From assembly GCA_002336845.1 (NCBI GenBank), contig DDEX01000120.1:1-40496 (forward strand): a stretch of DNA of 40,496 nucleotides. The letters run 5' to 3'. Source of the DNA: Rhodobacteraceae bacterium UBA1943 (GTDB lineage: Bacteria; Pseudomonadota; Alphaproteobacteria; Rhodobacterales; Rhodobacteraceae). The notes below the pieces were generated by a model, which searched no databases, was not told where the DNA came from, and worked only from the letters and a program-made list of their open reading frames with translations. The translations under genes were made by a program, and so were the position numbers. Of this stretch, positions 31,473 to 40,398 are shown one piece after another (position 1 is the first letter of the stretch; each line of letters opens with the position of its first letter).

Positions 31473-31664
31473 AGTCGCCCCCTTTCAATACAGCCGGGTC
31501 TGCGGTCAGCCCCCGGCGAAACCGTTCAGGTATGTTTAGCGAAACCGTGGTTCAAGTGGTTACGCTACCATCATCGGATAAACGCATGATGAACACAGAT
31601 CCGCCGGGCGCATAGTCCCGATCACGGCAGTGTGTCCGTGCGTGAATGCACAGGTGGAAATGTT

Positions 31665-32735
31665 TCAGCCGCGAATCCCGGCGGCCACGCGCAGATATTG
31701 CACCAGTTCGGCCATGTCGGCAGGCAGACCGGCGGTAAATTCCAACCGCTCTCCGGTCACAGGGTGATCAAAGCCAAGGGTGGCGGCGTGCAGCGCCTGC
31801 CGGGCAAAGGCATTGCCGATCACCGCGCCCTGCCCCAGCAGTTTTTCCGGCAACCGCCGCTTGCCGCCATAGACCCGGTCGCCGATCAGCCCATGACCGG
31901 CATGGGCCATATGCACCCGGATCTGATGGGTGCGCCCGGTTTCAAGCCGGCATTCCACCAGCGCCGCGGCACCCCGATAATCCTCCAGCACCCGCGCGCG
32001 CGTAACGGCATGGCGCCCACTTTCCCAGACCACCGCCTGCTTCTGCCGGTCGGTCTTGTGGCGGGCAAGATGGGTGGCGATGCGGATGACCCCGCCGGTT
32101 TCAACCGAAACCCCCTTGGTGCCGCGCAAGCGCGGATCGCCCGCATTGGGCACCCCATGCACCACCGCCAGATAGGCGCGCGTCACGGTATGCGCCTCGA
32201 ACTGCGCGGCCAGCCCGTGATGCGCCCGGTCGGATTTCGCCGCAACGATCAGGCCGGATGTGTCCTTGTCGATGCGGTGCACGATGCCGGGCCGCCGCTC
32301 GCCGCCAATGCCCGACAGCGTATCGCCACAGTGATGCAGCAGCGCGTTGACCAGCGTGCCATGGGGCGTGCCGGGCGCGGGATGCACCACCATGCCCACC
32401 GGCTTGTTGACCACGATCACGTCGGCATCCTCATAAACCACCTCCAGCGCAATGGCCTCGGGACGGGTTTCCACCTCAGTCGCAGGTTCCAGATGCAGGG
32501 CGTAAACCTGCCCTTCGGCGACCTTGGCCTTGGCATCCGTCACCGCCACGCCGTCCAGATACACCGCACCCTCGGCGATCATCTTCATCAGCCGAGAGCG
32601 TGACAGCGCCCATTCCTCTGGCACCGCCGCGGCAAGCGCCTTATCAAGGCGCGCGGGGGCATCTGGCCCCAGCGTGACATAGACCACCCCCGATACCGCC
32701 CCGTCCTCCTCGCCGTCCTCATAAGGCTCTGCCAT
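31665..32735 (-). CDS. rluD: 23S rRNA pseudouridine synthase, RluD/RluA family
   Basis: A 356-residue enzyme isomerising uridines in 23S rRNA. An S4 RNA-binding domain (RLDKALAAAVPEEWALSRSRLMKMI, about 29-55) precedes the catalytic core, whose motif HRIDKDTSG (153-161) holds the catalytic D156. The late RTHQIRVHMAHAG block is diagnostic. ATG 32735 is chosen, with AGGGG about 8 bases upstream. This start codon overlaps the start of the divergent gene at 32734, an unusual arrangement. The acidic N-terminal tail (EPYEDGEEDG) is typical of alphaproteobacterial members. Confidence 0.93.
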   Translation of the reverse strand: MAEPYEDGEEDGAVSGVVYVTLGPDAPARLDKALAAAVPEEWALSRSRLMKMIAEGAVYLDGVAVTDAKAKVAEGQVYALHLEPATEVETRPEAIALEVVYEDADVIVVNKPVGMVVHPAPGTPHGTLVNALLHHCGDTLSGIGGERRPGIVHRIDKDTSGLIVAAKSDRAHHGLAAQFEAHTVTRAYLAVVHGVPNAGDPRLRGTKGVSVETGGVIRIATHLARHKTDRQKQAVVWESGRHAVTRARVLEDYRGAAALVECRLETGRTHQIRVHMAHAGHGLIGDRVYGGKRRLPEKLLGQGAVIGNAFARQALHAATLGFDHPVTGERLEFTAGLPADMAELVQYLRVAAGIRG

Positions 32736-33048
32736 GTCCGATACCCCTGATCCGGCGTTGCCGCCCTCGCTGCGATTTCTCAAGGCGCTGGTCATCACGC
32801 TGATGATCACGCTTATCGGCGGCGTCATAGCGATGGTCTTCATCCTTGTCACCCGCTTGCCGGGAACCGCCGCGCTGCCGCAGCTTCCTGCCAGCCTTGC
32901 CCTCCCCTCAGGGGCAAAGGCGCAGGCCGTGACGTTCGGGCCGGGCTGGATCGGTGTGGTCACCGCCGACAGCCGCTTTCTGTTGTTCCGCGACAGCGGC
33001 GGCGCGCCGGTGCAAGAGGTTCCGCTGAACCTGCCTGCCGGGGGTTGA
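32734..33048 (+). CDS. DUF6476-like single-pass membrane protein (104 aa)
   Basis: A 104-residue protein with a short cytoplasmic N-terminus, one strong transmembrane segment (about 18-41, ALVITLMITLIGGVIAMVFILV) and a periplasmic beta-rich tail (AVTFGPGWIGVVTADSRFLLF). It fits the family I know as DUF6476, typically divergent from rluD in Rhodobacteraceae. Its ATG shares two bases with the rluD ATG, and each gene's ribosome site lies inside the other's coding region. Function is unknown. Confidence 0.75.
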   Translation: MSDTPDPALPPSLRFLKALVITLMITLIGGVIAMVFILVTRLPGTAALPQLPASLALPSGAKAQAVTFGPGWIGVVTADSRFLLFRDSGGAPVQEVPLNLPAGG

Positions 33049-33056
33049 CCATGCGG

Positions 33057-33095
33057 GCGGTTCCCCCTTTTTCTTGATGGCAAAGGGGGGACCGC
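33057..33095 (+). promoter_or_regulatory. 14-bp hairpin covering the histidine kinase ribosome site
   Basis: Arms at 33057-33070 and 33082-33095 pair over 14 bp (one G-U) with an 11-nt loop. The right arm contains AAGGGGG (33083-33089), the best Shine-Dalgarno for GTG 33098, so folding would hide it. No T-run follows, which argues against a terminator. A 9-codon frame, ATG 33051 to TGA 33077 (MRAVPPFS), runs through the left arm and loop and could act as a leader. Confidence 0.5.
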
Positions 33096-33097
33096 CC

Positions 33098-34819
33098 GTG
33101 ATTGCCAGCATCTGCCGCTTTGCCCGCCGCCAAAGCACGGAAGAGATCGCGCGGCAATACGATGTTCTCAACCAGGTGCAATTCCTGCGGCTGATCCTGA
33201 CCAGTGTTGTCTATGCGCTGGCGCTGACCTTTCTGCCCACATGGCTGGCGCTGGTTCTTGCCCTGTGCGAGTCGACCGCCGAGGTGGCGGGGCTTAAACT
33301 CATGCGGGCGCTTGATCCGTCGCAAAAGCCCGTCGCCTATCTGGGCACGCTTTTGTCGGTCATCACCACCGAGGCGGCCTATATGACACTCGTCGCCCTG
33401 CTGTGGCAGATGGATGACGCCTATGCCAAGGCGCTGGCCACTGGCCTTGCCGCGCTGACGATGATGCAGCTTGCGGTGCTGCGGTCGGTTCACTTGCCCT
33501 ATGCGCAGGCCGGGCTGCTGACCACCGTCATCATCGCCGTGATAGCAGTGCTGGCAGAGTCGCGTTTGTCCGGCGGGTTGGGCAGCCTGACCATTCAGTT
33601 CATCGCAATCGGCGGTGCCGCAGTCTTCGTGCAGATGACCATAGGCTCCAACCACCGGCTGCACACCCAGATGGCGGCCGACCGTTCGGCAGCCCTTGCA
33701 GCCACCCGGGCCAAGTCGCGTTTTCTGGCGCAGATCAGCCATGAACTGCGCACCCCGCTGAACGCCATCGTCGGCCTTGGCCATGCCGAGCTGGCCGCCG
33801 AAACACAGCCCGACCGGAAAGAGCGGCTTGACCTGATCGTGATGTCCGCCCGCAATCTTTCGGTGCTGCTGGACGACATTCTTGATCTGTCGGCGATTGA
33901 AGAGGGCCGCACGCCGCTGCGTCCGCGCCCGACCAGTCCGGCGGCAGAGATCACCTCTTCCGTGGCGCTTTACCGGCCCTTCTTTGCCGGCGCAGGGCTG
34001 GATCTGATCGTGCGGATCGACCCGTCTTTGCCGCGCAGCGCGGCGCTGGATGCCCAGCGGTTGCGGCAATGCCTGACCAACCTTTTGTCCAATGCGCTGA
34101 AATATACCCGGCAAGGCGGCGTGACCGTGACCGCCGGCATGGCCGGACCGGGGCTCCTGGCGATCGAGGTGGCCGATACCGGGCGCGGCGTATCTGCCGA
34201 CGAGGCCGAGCATATTTTCGAACCCTTCCGTCAAGGCCATGCCGCCACCTCTGGCAGCGGGCTTGGCCTGTCGATCAGCCGTGCGCTGGCGCGGGCCATG
34301 GGGGGCGACCTGCAACTGGTGCCTCGCAACCGGGGCGCCTGTTTTCGCCTGACTCTGGCGATTTCGGTCACGCCCGATCTGCCTGTGCCGCAGCAGCCCA
34401 GCCCGCTTCCCTCGGCGCGCTTTACCGGGGCGCGGGTGCTGATTGTCGATGACATCGCCACCAACCGGCTGGTGGCGCGGGTGCAACTGTCGGTCTATGG
34501 CCTGTTGTGCGACGAGGCCGCCGATGGCCAGACCGCGCTGGCCAAGATTGCCGCCGATCCGCCCGACATCGTGCTGCTGGACCTCGCGATGCCGGGGCTG
34601 GATGGCAACGAGACCTTGCGCCGCCTGCGTGCAATGCCCCCGCCCATCAGCCGCCTGCGTGTTGTGGCCATGACGGCAGACACCACCATGGCCGATCTGC
34701 CGCAGCGCAGCCCGCTTGGCTTTGACGGCTATCTGATCAAACCGCTGACACCAGAGGCTGTGGGCCAGTTGCTGACCGATCAGCTTGGCGCCCGCCTTGG
34801 CCCCTCGATTCTGCCATAA
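33098..34819 (+). CDS. Hybrid sensor histidine kinase/response regulator
   Basis: A 573-residue inner-membrane kinase. The N-terminal region (to about 180) has six hydrophobic segments and no large periplasmic domain. A HisKA domain follows with phosphoacceptor H215 in FLAQISHELRTPLN, then an HATPase domain with N-box NLLSNALKY, G1 ADTGRGV and G2 GSGLGLSI. A C-terminal receiver carries phosphoacceptor D495 in LLDLAMPG, plus the DD pair and K of IKPL. No Hpt domain is present, so phosphorelay would need a separate protein. GTG 33098 is chosen because AAGGGGG lies 8 bases upstream; ATG 33077 and TTG 33074 are less well supported. Confidence 0.87.
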   Translation: MIASICRFARRQSTEEIARQYDVLNQVQFLRLILTSVVYALALTFLPTWLALVLALCESTAEVAGLKLMRALDPSQKPVAYLGTLLSVITTEAAYMTLVALLWQMDDAYAKALATGLAALTMMQLAVLRSVHLPYAQAGLLTTVIIAVIAVLAESRLSGGLGSLTIQFIAIGGAAVFVQMTIGSNHRLHTQMAADRSAALAATRAKSRFLAQISHELRTPLNAIVGLGHAELAAETQPDRKERLDLIVMSARNLSVLLDDILDLSAIEEGRTPLRPRPTSPAAEITSSVALYRPFFAGAGLDLIVRIDPSLPRSAALDAQRLRQCLTNLLSNALKYTRQGGVTVTAGMAGPGLLAIEVADTGRGVSADEAEHIFEPFRQGHAATSGSGLGLSISRALARAMGGDLQLVPRNRGACFRLTLAISVTPDLPVPQQPSPLPSARFTGARVLIVDDIATNRLVARVQLSVYGLLCDEAADGQTALAKIAADPPDIVLLDLAMPGLDGNETLRRLRAMPPPISRLRVVAMTADTTMADLPQRSPLGFDGYLIKPLTPEAVGQLLTDQLGARLGPSILP

Positions 34820-34861
34820 GGCTTGCACAAACGTACCGAAGGACCACCCGGACAAACTGGA

Positions 34862-35536
34862 TCACTCCGACGGGGATCCGATTTTCAAGGCCGCCCGGCG
34901 TGCCAGCTCTGCCGCGCGCCAGACAACCCAATCCCTGCACGATTGTGCAACCGCTGCGCGAACTGCCGCCCCCAATGCCTCGCCCGCCGCCGTATGCAGC
35001 CCCGCATAGCGCCCGGGCCCGTCATCGCAAGCCAGGGCGATACAGTCGGTGCCGGTTCCCGTGGCAAGGCCGGTTGCCAGTTCCAGCCCCGTCGCCATCA
35101 CCGCCGCCGTCCGCGCCTGAACCGCAATCGACATCGCCTCAAGCTGTGCCGCTTCGGTCAGCCCCGCTTCCAGCACCACGCCCAGGTTGATCGTGCCGTA
35201 ATCGGCGCTGTGGTAGGGCAGCCGCCGCCCCACCGCCTCGGCATTCGACAGGCCCGCCGTCACCACACACCAGGCGCGCAGCCCCTCAACCTCGGCCCGC
35301 GCCTGCCCCCATGTCCCCACGTCCCGAGAGGTCAGCATTCCCACCGCATCGGGGGGCATCTGGGCCGACAGCCAGCCCTCGGCGTCGAAATCTGGCGTCA
35401 GGTCAGCATTCCGCACCTCGCGCCACAGGATCTGCCGCGCCGGGGTGTATCCCGCCCCATGCGGCGCCCAGCTTAGCACCCGCATCTGGCGCGGCAGGTG
35501 CATCCGCAGCCAAGGCCGGTCCAGTGTGACCGTCAT
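34862..35536 (-). CDS. cbiZ: Adenosylcobinamide amidohydrolase
   Basis: A 224-residue enzyme that removes the aminopropanol side of adenosylcobinamide or pseudo-B12 to give adenosylcobyric acid, letting the cell rebuild its preferred cobamide. Family blocks: VTAGLSNAEAVG, YGTINLGVVLEAGLTEAAQLEAM, TGTGTDCIALAC and YAGLHTAAGEALGAAVRAAV. It is the last gene of the btuBFCD-cbiZ operon; its ATG overlaps the btuD stop (ATGA). Its position fits remodelling of imported corrinoids. Confidence 0.92.
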   Translation of the reverse strand: MTVTLDRPWLRMHLPRQMRVLSWAPHGAGYTPARQILWREVRNADLTPDFDAEGWLSAQMPPDAVGMLTSRDVGTWGQARAEVEGLRAWCVVTAGLSNAEAVGRRLPYHSADYGTINLGVVLEAGLTEAAQLEAMSIAVQARTAAVMATGLELATGLATGTGTDCIALACDDGPGRYAGLHTAAGEALGAAVRAAVAQSCRDWVVWRAAELARRAALKIGSPSE

Positions 35537-36270
35537 CGCACCAGACCCATCGGCTGGAAGACCGGCCCGTCCGGGGTTTCGGCATGAAAGCCCCGAACCC
35601 CGAAGACATTGGCCAGATTGTCATCCGACAGCACGTCACGCGGGGGGCCTTCGGCCACCACCTGCCCGCGGTGCAACAGGATCAGACGGCTGCACAACCG
35701 CGCCGCCAGCCCCAGATCGTGGATCGACGCAATCACCCCGCGCCCCTCGGCGGCAAGGCTGGCAAACACCTCCATCGTGCGCAACTGTGCTTCGGGGTCG
35801 AGGCCCGCAACCGGCTCATCCGCCAGCAGCAGGGGCGCCTCTTGCGCCAGCGCACGGGCAATCAGCACGCGGGCCTGCTCCCCCCCCGAAAGCTCGGTCG
35901 CCTTGCGGTGACGGTGCTGCTCCAGCCCCATCCGGGCCAGGGCCCGATCCACCGCCTGCGCTCCCTGCCCCAGATAGGGCCCCCGCCCCAGCGCCACCAC
36001 GGTTTCCACCGTGACCGGCCAGGCAATCTCGCGCCCCTGCGGCAGGAAAGCCGCCGCCCGCGCCCGCGCCCTGGGCGCCATCGCCCCCAGCGACGACTGC
36101 CCCGAGGACGGCAGCAACCCCAGCGCGCCCCGCAGAAGGGTGGTCTTGCCCGCCCCGTTCGGCCCGATCAGGCCGACGAATTCGCCCTCGGCCACCGTCA
36201 GGCTGACGTGATCGACCACCGGGCAGGTGCCGCGCAACACCGTCAGATCGCGCAAGGCCAGCAGGCTCAT
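35533..36270 (-). CDS. btuD: Cobalamin ABC transporter ATP-binding protein
   Basis: A 245-residue ATPase. Walker A GPNGAGKTT (36-44), signature LSGGE (127-131), Walker B LLLADE (147-152) and the H-loop His in ASIHDLGLAA are intact. It belongs to the FecE/BtuD group and would power the BtuC permease. It overlaps btuC by 4 bases and cbiZ by 4 bases. Assignment to cobalamin rather than siderophore or heme rests on the riboswitch, btuB, btuF and cbiZ in the same operon. Confidence 0.93.
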   Translation of the reverse strand: MSLLALRDLTVLRGTCPVVDHVSLTVAEGEFVGLIGPNGAGKTTLLRGALGLLPSSGQSSLGAMAPRARARAAAFLPQGREIAWPVTVETVVALGRGPYLGQGAQAVDRALARMGLEQHRHRKATELSGGEQARVLIARALAQEAPLLLADEPVAGLDPEAQLRTMEVFASLAAEGRGVIASIHDLGLAARLCSRLILLHRGQVVAEGPPRDVLSDDNLANVFGVRGFHAETPDGPVFQPMGLVR

Positions 36271-37259
36271 GCCTCTGCCCCCCTGAGCCGCCAGATCAGA
36301 TGCAGAAAGAACGGCGCCCCGATCAGCGCGGTCAGAACGCCCAGCTTAAGGTCTTGATCAGGCGCGACAAGCCGCACCGCCACATCTGCCGCCAACACCA
36401 TCGCTGCACCGCCAAGTGCCGACGCGGGCAGCAGGCGCGACGGCCGCGCCCCGACAAGGGGCCGCACCAGATGTGGCACCACCAGCCCGACGAAGCCCAC
36501 CGCCCCCGCCACCGCGACCGAGGCGCCGACGGCAAGCGCCGTCCCCACCACCAGTTGCCAGCGCAGCCGCACGAGGCTGATGCCCATGCTGGCCGCAGCA
36601 TCCTCGCCCAACGTCAGCGCATCCAGCGACCGACCAATCGTCAGCAGCAGGGCGCAGCCCGCCGCCATGAAGGGTGCGGCCAGCCAGACATGCTGCATCG
36701 ACCGATCCGCCAGTGAGCCCATCATCCAGAACACGATTTCCATGGCGGCAAAGGGGTTTGACGACAGGTTCAGCACCAGAGAGGTCAGCGCCCCGGCCAG
36801 CGCAGAAATCGCGATACCCGCCAGAATCAGCGCCATCGCCCCGCCGCGCGGGCCCGCCAGCGCAAGGATAAGCAGCACGGCGATACCGGCCCCCGACAGC
36901 GCCGCCAGCGGCAACGCTAGGGGCAGCATGGCCGCCACGCCGGTCTGCAAGGCAAGAACAGCCCCTAAGGCAGAACTTGAGGAAATGCCAATAATCCCAG
37001 GCTCTGCCAGAGGATTTCGCAAATACCCCTGCATCGCAGCGCCCGACAGCCCCAGCACGGCGCCCACCATCGCGCCCAAAAGCGCACGAGGCAGCCGAAT
37101 CTCGCGCATCACCAGCACGATGGCGTCGCCCTCACCGCGAAACAGCGCCGCCAAGCTGTCGCCCACGCTTAGCCCCGCGGGCCCAACCAGCAATGAGGCC
37201 GCGAACAATGCCAAAACCACCAGCGACAGTGAAAGCAACACCTTCATGTCACGGGCCAT
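36267..37259 (-). CDS. btuC: Cobalamin ABC transporter permease (FecCD family)
   Basis: A 330-residue inner-membrane permease with about ten helices. The family blocks REIRLPRALLGAMVGAVLGLSGAAMQGYLRNPLAEPGIIGIS (about 53-94, in parts), GEDAAASMGI (coupling region near 222) and VGFVGLVVPHLVRPLVG are present. The first ATG (37259) overlaps the btuF stop; the second (37247) may be the true start because the ribosome site AGAGGG touches the first. It works with BtuD and BtuF. Confidence 0.93.
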   Translation of the reverse strand: MARDMKVLLSLSLVVLALFAASLLVGPAGLSVGDSLAALFRGEGDAIVLVMREIRLPRALLGAMVGAVLGLSGAAMQGYLRNPLAEPGIIGISSSSALGAVLALQTGVAAMLPLALPLAALSGAGIAVLLILALAGPRGGAMALILAGIAISALAGALTSLVLNLSSNPFAAMEIVFWMMGSLADRSMQHVWLAAPFMAAGCALLLTIGRSLDALTLGEDAAASMGISLVRLRWQLVVGTALAVGASVAVAGAVGFVGLVVPHLVRPLVGARPSRLLPASALGGAAMVLAADVAVRLVAPDQDLKLGVLTALIGAPFFLHLIWRLRGAEA

Positions 37260-38130
37260 CCCTCTGACAGGTCATGGCATTCTCGACACCGGTCTCGTGA
37301 CAATCCAGCGCAAGATGCGCCTGGCGCATCTGCTCAATCGCCCGCAGAATGTAAGGCGTGCCGCAAACCCAATCGGCATCGGTATGCAGATTTGCCCCGG
37401 CCTTGCCCTGCACCGCGCGCAGGGCGGGATGGGTCAGCAGCTCTTCCGCGCGCGAGGCGCCGGGATAGGGCTCGGACGTCACCAGAACATCGGGCGCGGC
37501 CATCACCAGCCGCTCCAGCGGCAGCACACCGCCGCCCGTCACCCCCGCCGTTGTCGCAATATTGTCAAAGCCGGTCAGGCCCATCACCTCATCAGCCAGC
37601 GTACCCGCGCCTGTGGTATAGCCGTTCGGGTGGTAGAAGGCCGCCGTATGGCGCGTGCCCGTGATCCGCGCCGCCTTGATCGACGCTTCGAACCGGCTGG
37701 CAACCCACTCCGCCTGCGCGTCCTGCCCCAGTGCGGCGCCCACGGTGCGCACCTGCGCCACGGCCTCGGCCAGCGAATTGGCGGGCGGCACCTGAACCAC
37801 CGGAATGCCAAGGCGCCGCAGCATGTCCACCGTGGCAAGGGCCGTATAGCTGCCGGCCAGAACCAGATCGGGGTGCAGCAGAAACACCTCTTCGGCCTGC
37901 CCGTGGTTCACCGGATAGGCGGCCGCCTCTGCCACCATCGACGACGATTGCGGCTCGGATGCCAGATCGCTGACCGAAACCAGTTGTCCCGGCGCGGCCA
38001 ACATCATTGCCAGTTGATCGGTGCACAGGTTGATGGAAACCACCCGCCCGGGCACATCGGCCAGGGCGGGCGCGGCGCTGGCAAGCGCCAGCACCAGTGC
38101 CAGATCAGAACGCCTTGCGCAGACCCACAT
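37249..38130 (-). CDS. btuF: Cobalamin-binding periplasmic protein
   Basis: A 293-residue substrate-binding protein of the BtuF/FepB class (cluster A-II). A signal peptide, MWVCARRSDLALVLALASAAPALA, precedes VVSINLCTDQLAMML, the family opening. The bridging-helix region and the second lobe (DVLVTSEPYPGASRAEELL, then HPALRAV) are clear. The ATG at 38130 lies 26 bases inside the btuB 3' end; the 59-codon extension further upstream is btuB antisense-frame noise. It delivers corrinoids to BtuCD. Confidence 0.88.
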   Translation of the reverse strand: MWVCARRSDLALVLALASAAPALADVPGRVVSINLCTDQLAMMLAAPGQLVSVSDLASEPQSSSMVAEAAAYPVNHGQAEEVFLLHPDLVLAGSYTALATVDMLRRLGIPVVQVPPANSLAEAVAQVRTVGAALGQDAQAEWVASRFEASIKAARITGTRHTAAFYHPNGYTTGAGTLADEVMGLTGFDNIATTAGVTGGGVLPLERLVMAAPDVLVTSEPYPGASRAEELLTHPALRAVQGKAGANLHTDADWVCGTPYILRAIEQMRQAHLALDCHETGVENAMTCQRDGP

Positions 38131-39958
38131 AGACGGTGCGCCCTGGCGCGACAAAGCCGTTGGAGGTTTGGTATTCCTCATCAAACAGGTTGCCGATACC
38201 GCCCCAGACCTCGGCCCCCTCGCCCAGATCATAGCTGATACGGGTATCGACCACCGTGTAGTCGGGCATCTGGAAGCTGGCGAAATCGTCCAGACGGTCG
38301 GCGACATAGTGCACCGAGACGCCCGCCTTCATCCGGTCCGTCACCTTGGCGTCCAGCTTCAGCGTCAGGTCATGGCGCGGCACAAGTGCCAGCCGGGTGC
38401 CGGTGGCGCGCTTGGCGTCGATATAGGTGTAAGACAGGCCCAGCGTGACCCGATCCCCCAGATCGACCGAACCGCCCAGTTCCAGCCCCTGCCGCACCGA
38501 AGTGCCCGAGACGTTTTCCAGCGAGGAAAAATCCGCCGTCGTGGCGATCAGATTGTCGATGTTCAGGCGGAACAAAGTGGCCGTCAGGCGGGCGTGGTCG
38601 CCGAATTCCTGCTCGATCCCCAGCTCATAGCTGGTGCTTTCCTCGGGCGTCAGGTTCGGGTTGCCGTGAAAGAAGAAGGCCGGATAGTCGCCATAAAGCT
38701 CGTCAATCGAGGGCGCGCGGAAGCCGGTGGCCACAGCGGCGCGCAGCGTGGTGCCCTCGGCGGGCCGGTACGCCAGTGCCAGACGGCCCGAGGTAAAGCC
38801 GCCATAGGCCGAATGCTCATCGCGCCGCAGCGTCGCCGCCACATCCAGATCGTCGCGTGGCGCCCACAGAACCTGGGCAAAGCCGCCATATTGCCGGGTA
38901 TCGGCGCTGCCCGAGGTCAGGTTGGTATAGCTGGCCTCTTCGCGCATCCAGTCGGCGCCATAGACCAGCTTGATCTGGTCCGACAGCTCGGTCGTCGCGG
39001 TCCAGCCAAGGGTGGTGCGGTTCGCATCATAGCTGCTGGGGCTGACCTCGTCCTGATAGACGCGACCGATGTTATAGCGGGTCAGATCAAAGACATGGGT
39101 GGTGTTGCCGGCAGTCACCTCGGCGAACAGCCGCGCGCCGGTTTCCTGCCGACGCATCACATTGTCCTGATCTTCCAGCGTGAAGGTGAAGGGGTCGTAG
39201 CCGTCGTAATCCACATGCGAATATTGCGCGAAAGCGGCAGCCCCGAGGGTCAGCGTGTCATTGACGTGATACTTGCCGGTCAGCGACAGGCGCGAGATTT
39301 GCGCGCCGTCCTTTTCGGTGCCGACCGCCGCAGCCGAATAGCCGTCGGTCTGGCTGTGCGAAACGGTCAGCGCGGTTTCCAGATCGCCGGTCTTCTGCGT
39401 CAGGCTATAGCTCAGGGCCGCAGTGCCCAGATTGCCCGCCTGCACCGCCACTTCCTGATGCGTGCCTTCCTCGACAGCCTCGACAGAAGAGAAATTCACG
39501 ACACCGCCCACGGCGGAACCGCCCCATAGGGCCGACTGGCTGCCGCGCAGCACCTCTACCCGGGCAATATCCATGCCCGGCAAGGTGCCATAATCCAGCG
39601 CGGTCTGGGTCGAGGACGGGTCGGTGATGCGGATGCCGTCGAAATAGACGGCGATATAGCGGGTATCGGCACCGCGGATACGCAGGTTGGCAGACTGTCC
39701 CAGCCCGCCCTGCTGCGAAAAGCTGACCCCCGGCAGGTCGGCCAGCGCATGCACCGGCGACAGGCTGCCGGTTTCCTGCACCTCGGCCTTGGTGACGACC
39801 GAAACCGAGGTGCCGGTGCGGCTGGCTTCGGTTTCGGTGCGGTTGGCCGACAGGGTTACCGGATCAAGGACGATGATGTCATCCTCGCCATCCTGCGCCC
39901 AGGCCGGATGTGCCATGGCCGCCGCCAGCGCCAAAGCCGAAATTGCACAAACCTTCAT
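38105..39958 (-). CDS. btuB: TonB-dependent cobalamin receptor
   Basis: A 617-residue outer-membrane receptor. A signal peptide ends AHPAWA/QDG. A TonB-box-like DDIIVLDPVTL follows (about 25-35), then the plug domain with LADLPGVSF and LRIRGADTRYIAVYFDGIRI. The 22-strand barrel ends with a C-terminal Phe (VYVGLRKAF). ATG 39958 has AAGGGGGAAG directly upstream; the 15-residue upstream extension is rejected. It is the first gene of the operon and lies under a cobalamin riboswitch. Plug residues around SQQGGLGQSANLRIRG match BtuB-type receptors. Confidence 0.93.
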   Translation of the reverse strand: MKVCAISALALAAAMAHPAWAQDGEDDIIVLDPVTLSANRTETEASRTGTSVSVVTKAEVQETGSLSPVHALADLPGVSFSQQGGLGQSANLRIRGADTRYIAVYFDGIRITDPSSTQTALDYGTLPGMDIARVEVLRGSQSALWGGSAVGGVVNFSSVEAVEEGTHQEVAVQAGNLGTAALSYSLTQKTGDLETALTVSHSQTDGYSAAAVGTEKDGAQISRLSLTGKYHVNDTLTLGAAAFAQYSHVDYDGYDPFTFTLEDQDNVMRRQETGARLFAEVTAGNTTHVFDLTRYNIGRVYQDEVSPSSYDANRTTLGWTATTELSDQIKLVYGADWMREEASYTNLTSGSADTRQYGGFAQVLWAPRDDLDVAATLRRDEHSAYGGFTSGRLALAYRPAEGTTLRAAVATGFRAPSIDELYGDYPAFFFHGNPNLTPEESTSYELGIEQEFGDHARLTATLFRLNIDNLIATTADFSSLENVSGTSVRQGLELGGSVDLGDRVTLGLSYTYIDAKRATGTRLALVPRHDLTLKLDAKVTDRMKAGVSVHYVADRLDDFASFQMPDYTVVDTRISYDLGEGAEVWGGIGNLFDEEYQTSNGFVAPGRTVYVGLRKAF

Positions 39959-40091
39959 TCTTCCCCCTTCGGACGGCCAAACGCCCCGGTGATGCGATGC
40001 CACGCCGGGACCAATCCCGGCGCCGTTTTCGTCACCACGGGCGGAAACCGCCTCCTCCGCGCGCCCCGCGCGAGGGAAAGGGTGATCACCC

Positions 40092-40250
40092 TGGCAGGTC
40101 TCCTGGCTTGCGGGTCAGCGATCGGGCGGGCCTTCCCGGTTTCCCAGTGGCCTGATCCGCCGTCTCTCGCCGCTTACAGTTGCGGGGGCAGCCGCGGAAT
40201 TGGGTTGCCCCGCACCGCGTTCCCTTTTCATCCGGAAGTCCGGAACCGAA
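40092..40250 (-). promoter_or_regulatory. Cobalamin riboswitch
   Basis: Read on the minus strand: GATGAAAAGGGAA (5' side), GCTGCCCCCGCAACTGTAA, GATCAGGCCACTGG, GGGAAGGC, and the 3' B12-box GCAAGCCAGGAGACCTGCC. All conserved cobalamin aptamer elements are in order. It lies 134 bases ahead of btuB. A GCCGGGA / TCCCGGC hairpin (about 40001-40018) nearer the gene could be part of the expression platform. High cobalamin would be expected to reduce btuB expression. Confidence 0.96.
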
Positions 40251-40259
40251 GGTGGTTTG

Positions 40260-40287
40260 TGCATAGCCTGACCGCCCCCGGTGTCAA
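40260..40287 (-). promoter_or_regulatory. Promoter of the btu operon
   Basis: On the minus strand, TTGACA (40287-40282) and TATGCA (40265-40260) are 16 bp apart. The predicted start, about 40253, falls exactly at the 5' edge of the riboswitch. Confidence 0.7.
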
Positions 40288-40398
40288 GCGTCAAACGCCG
40301 ACGCGCTTGGGCGGAAACCGACGCATCGGTGGCGCAACGGGGTGGACGCGCAGGCAAAACGGCGAAACTCTGGGGGCTAGAAGCATAAGGAGGCCGTG

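Noticed and set aside
32736..33083. N-terminal extension of the RluD frame
   Set aside because: It lies antisense to the DUF6476-like gene and has no family similarity; the S4 domain begins after ATG 32735.
32960..34855. 631-codon minus-strand frame
   Set aside because: Antisense to the hybrid kinase, which has all its catalytic motifs on the plus strand.
36580..38238. 552-codon plus-strand frame over btuC and btuF
   Set aside because: No recognisable domain; the minus-strand transporter genes explain the region.
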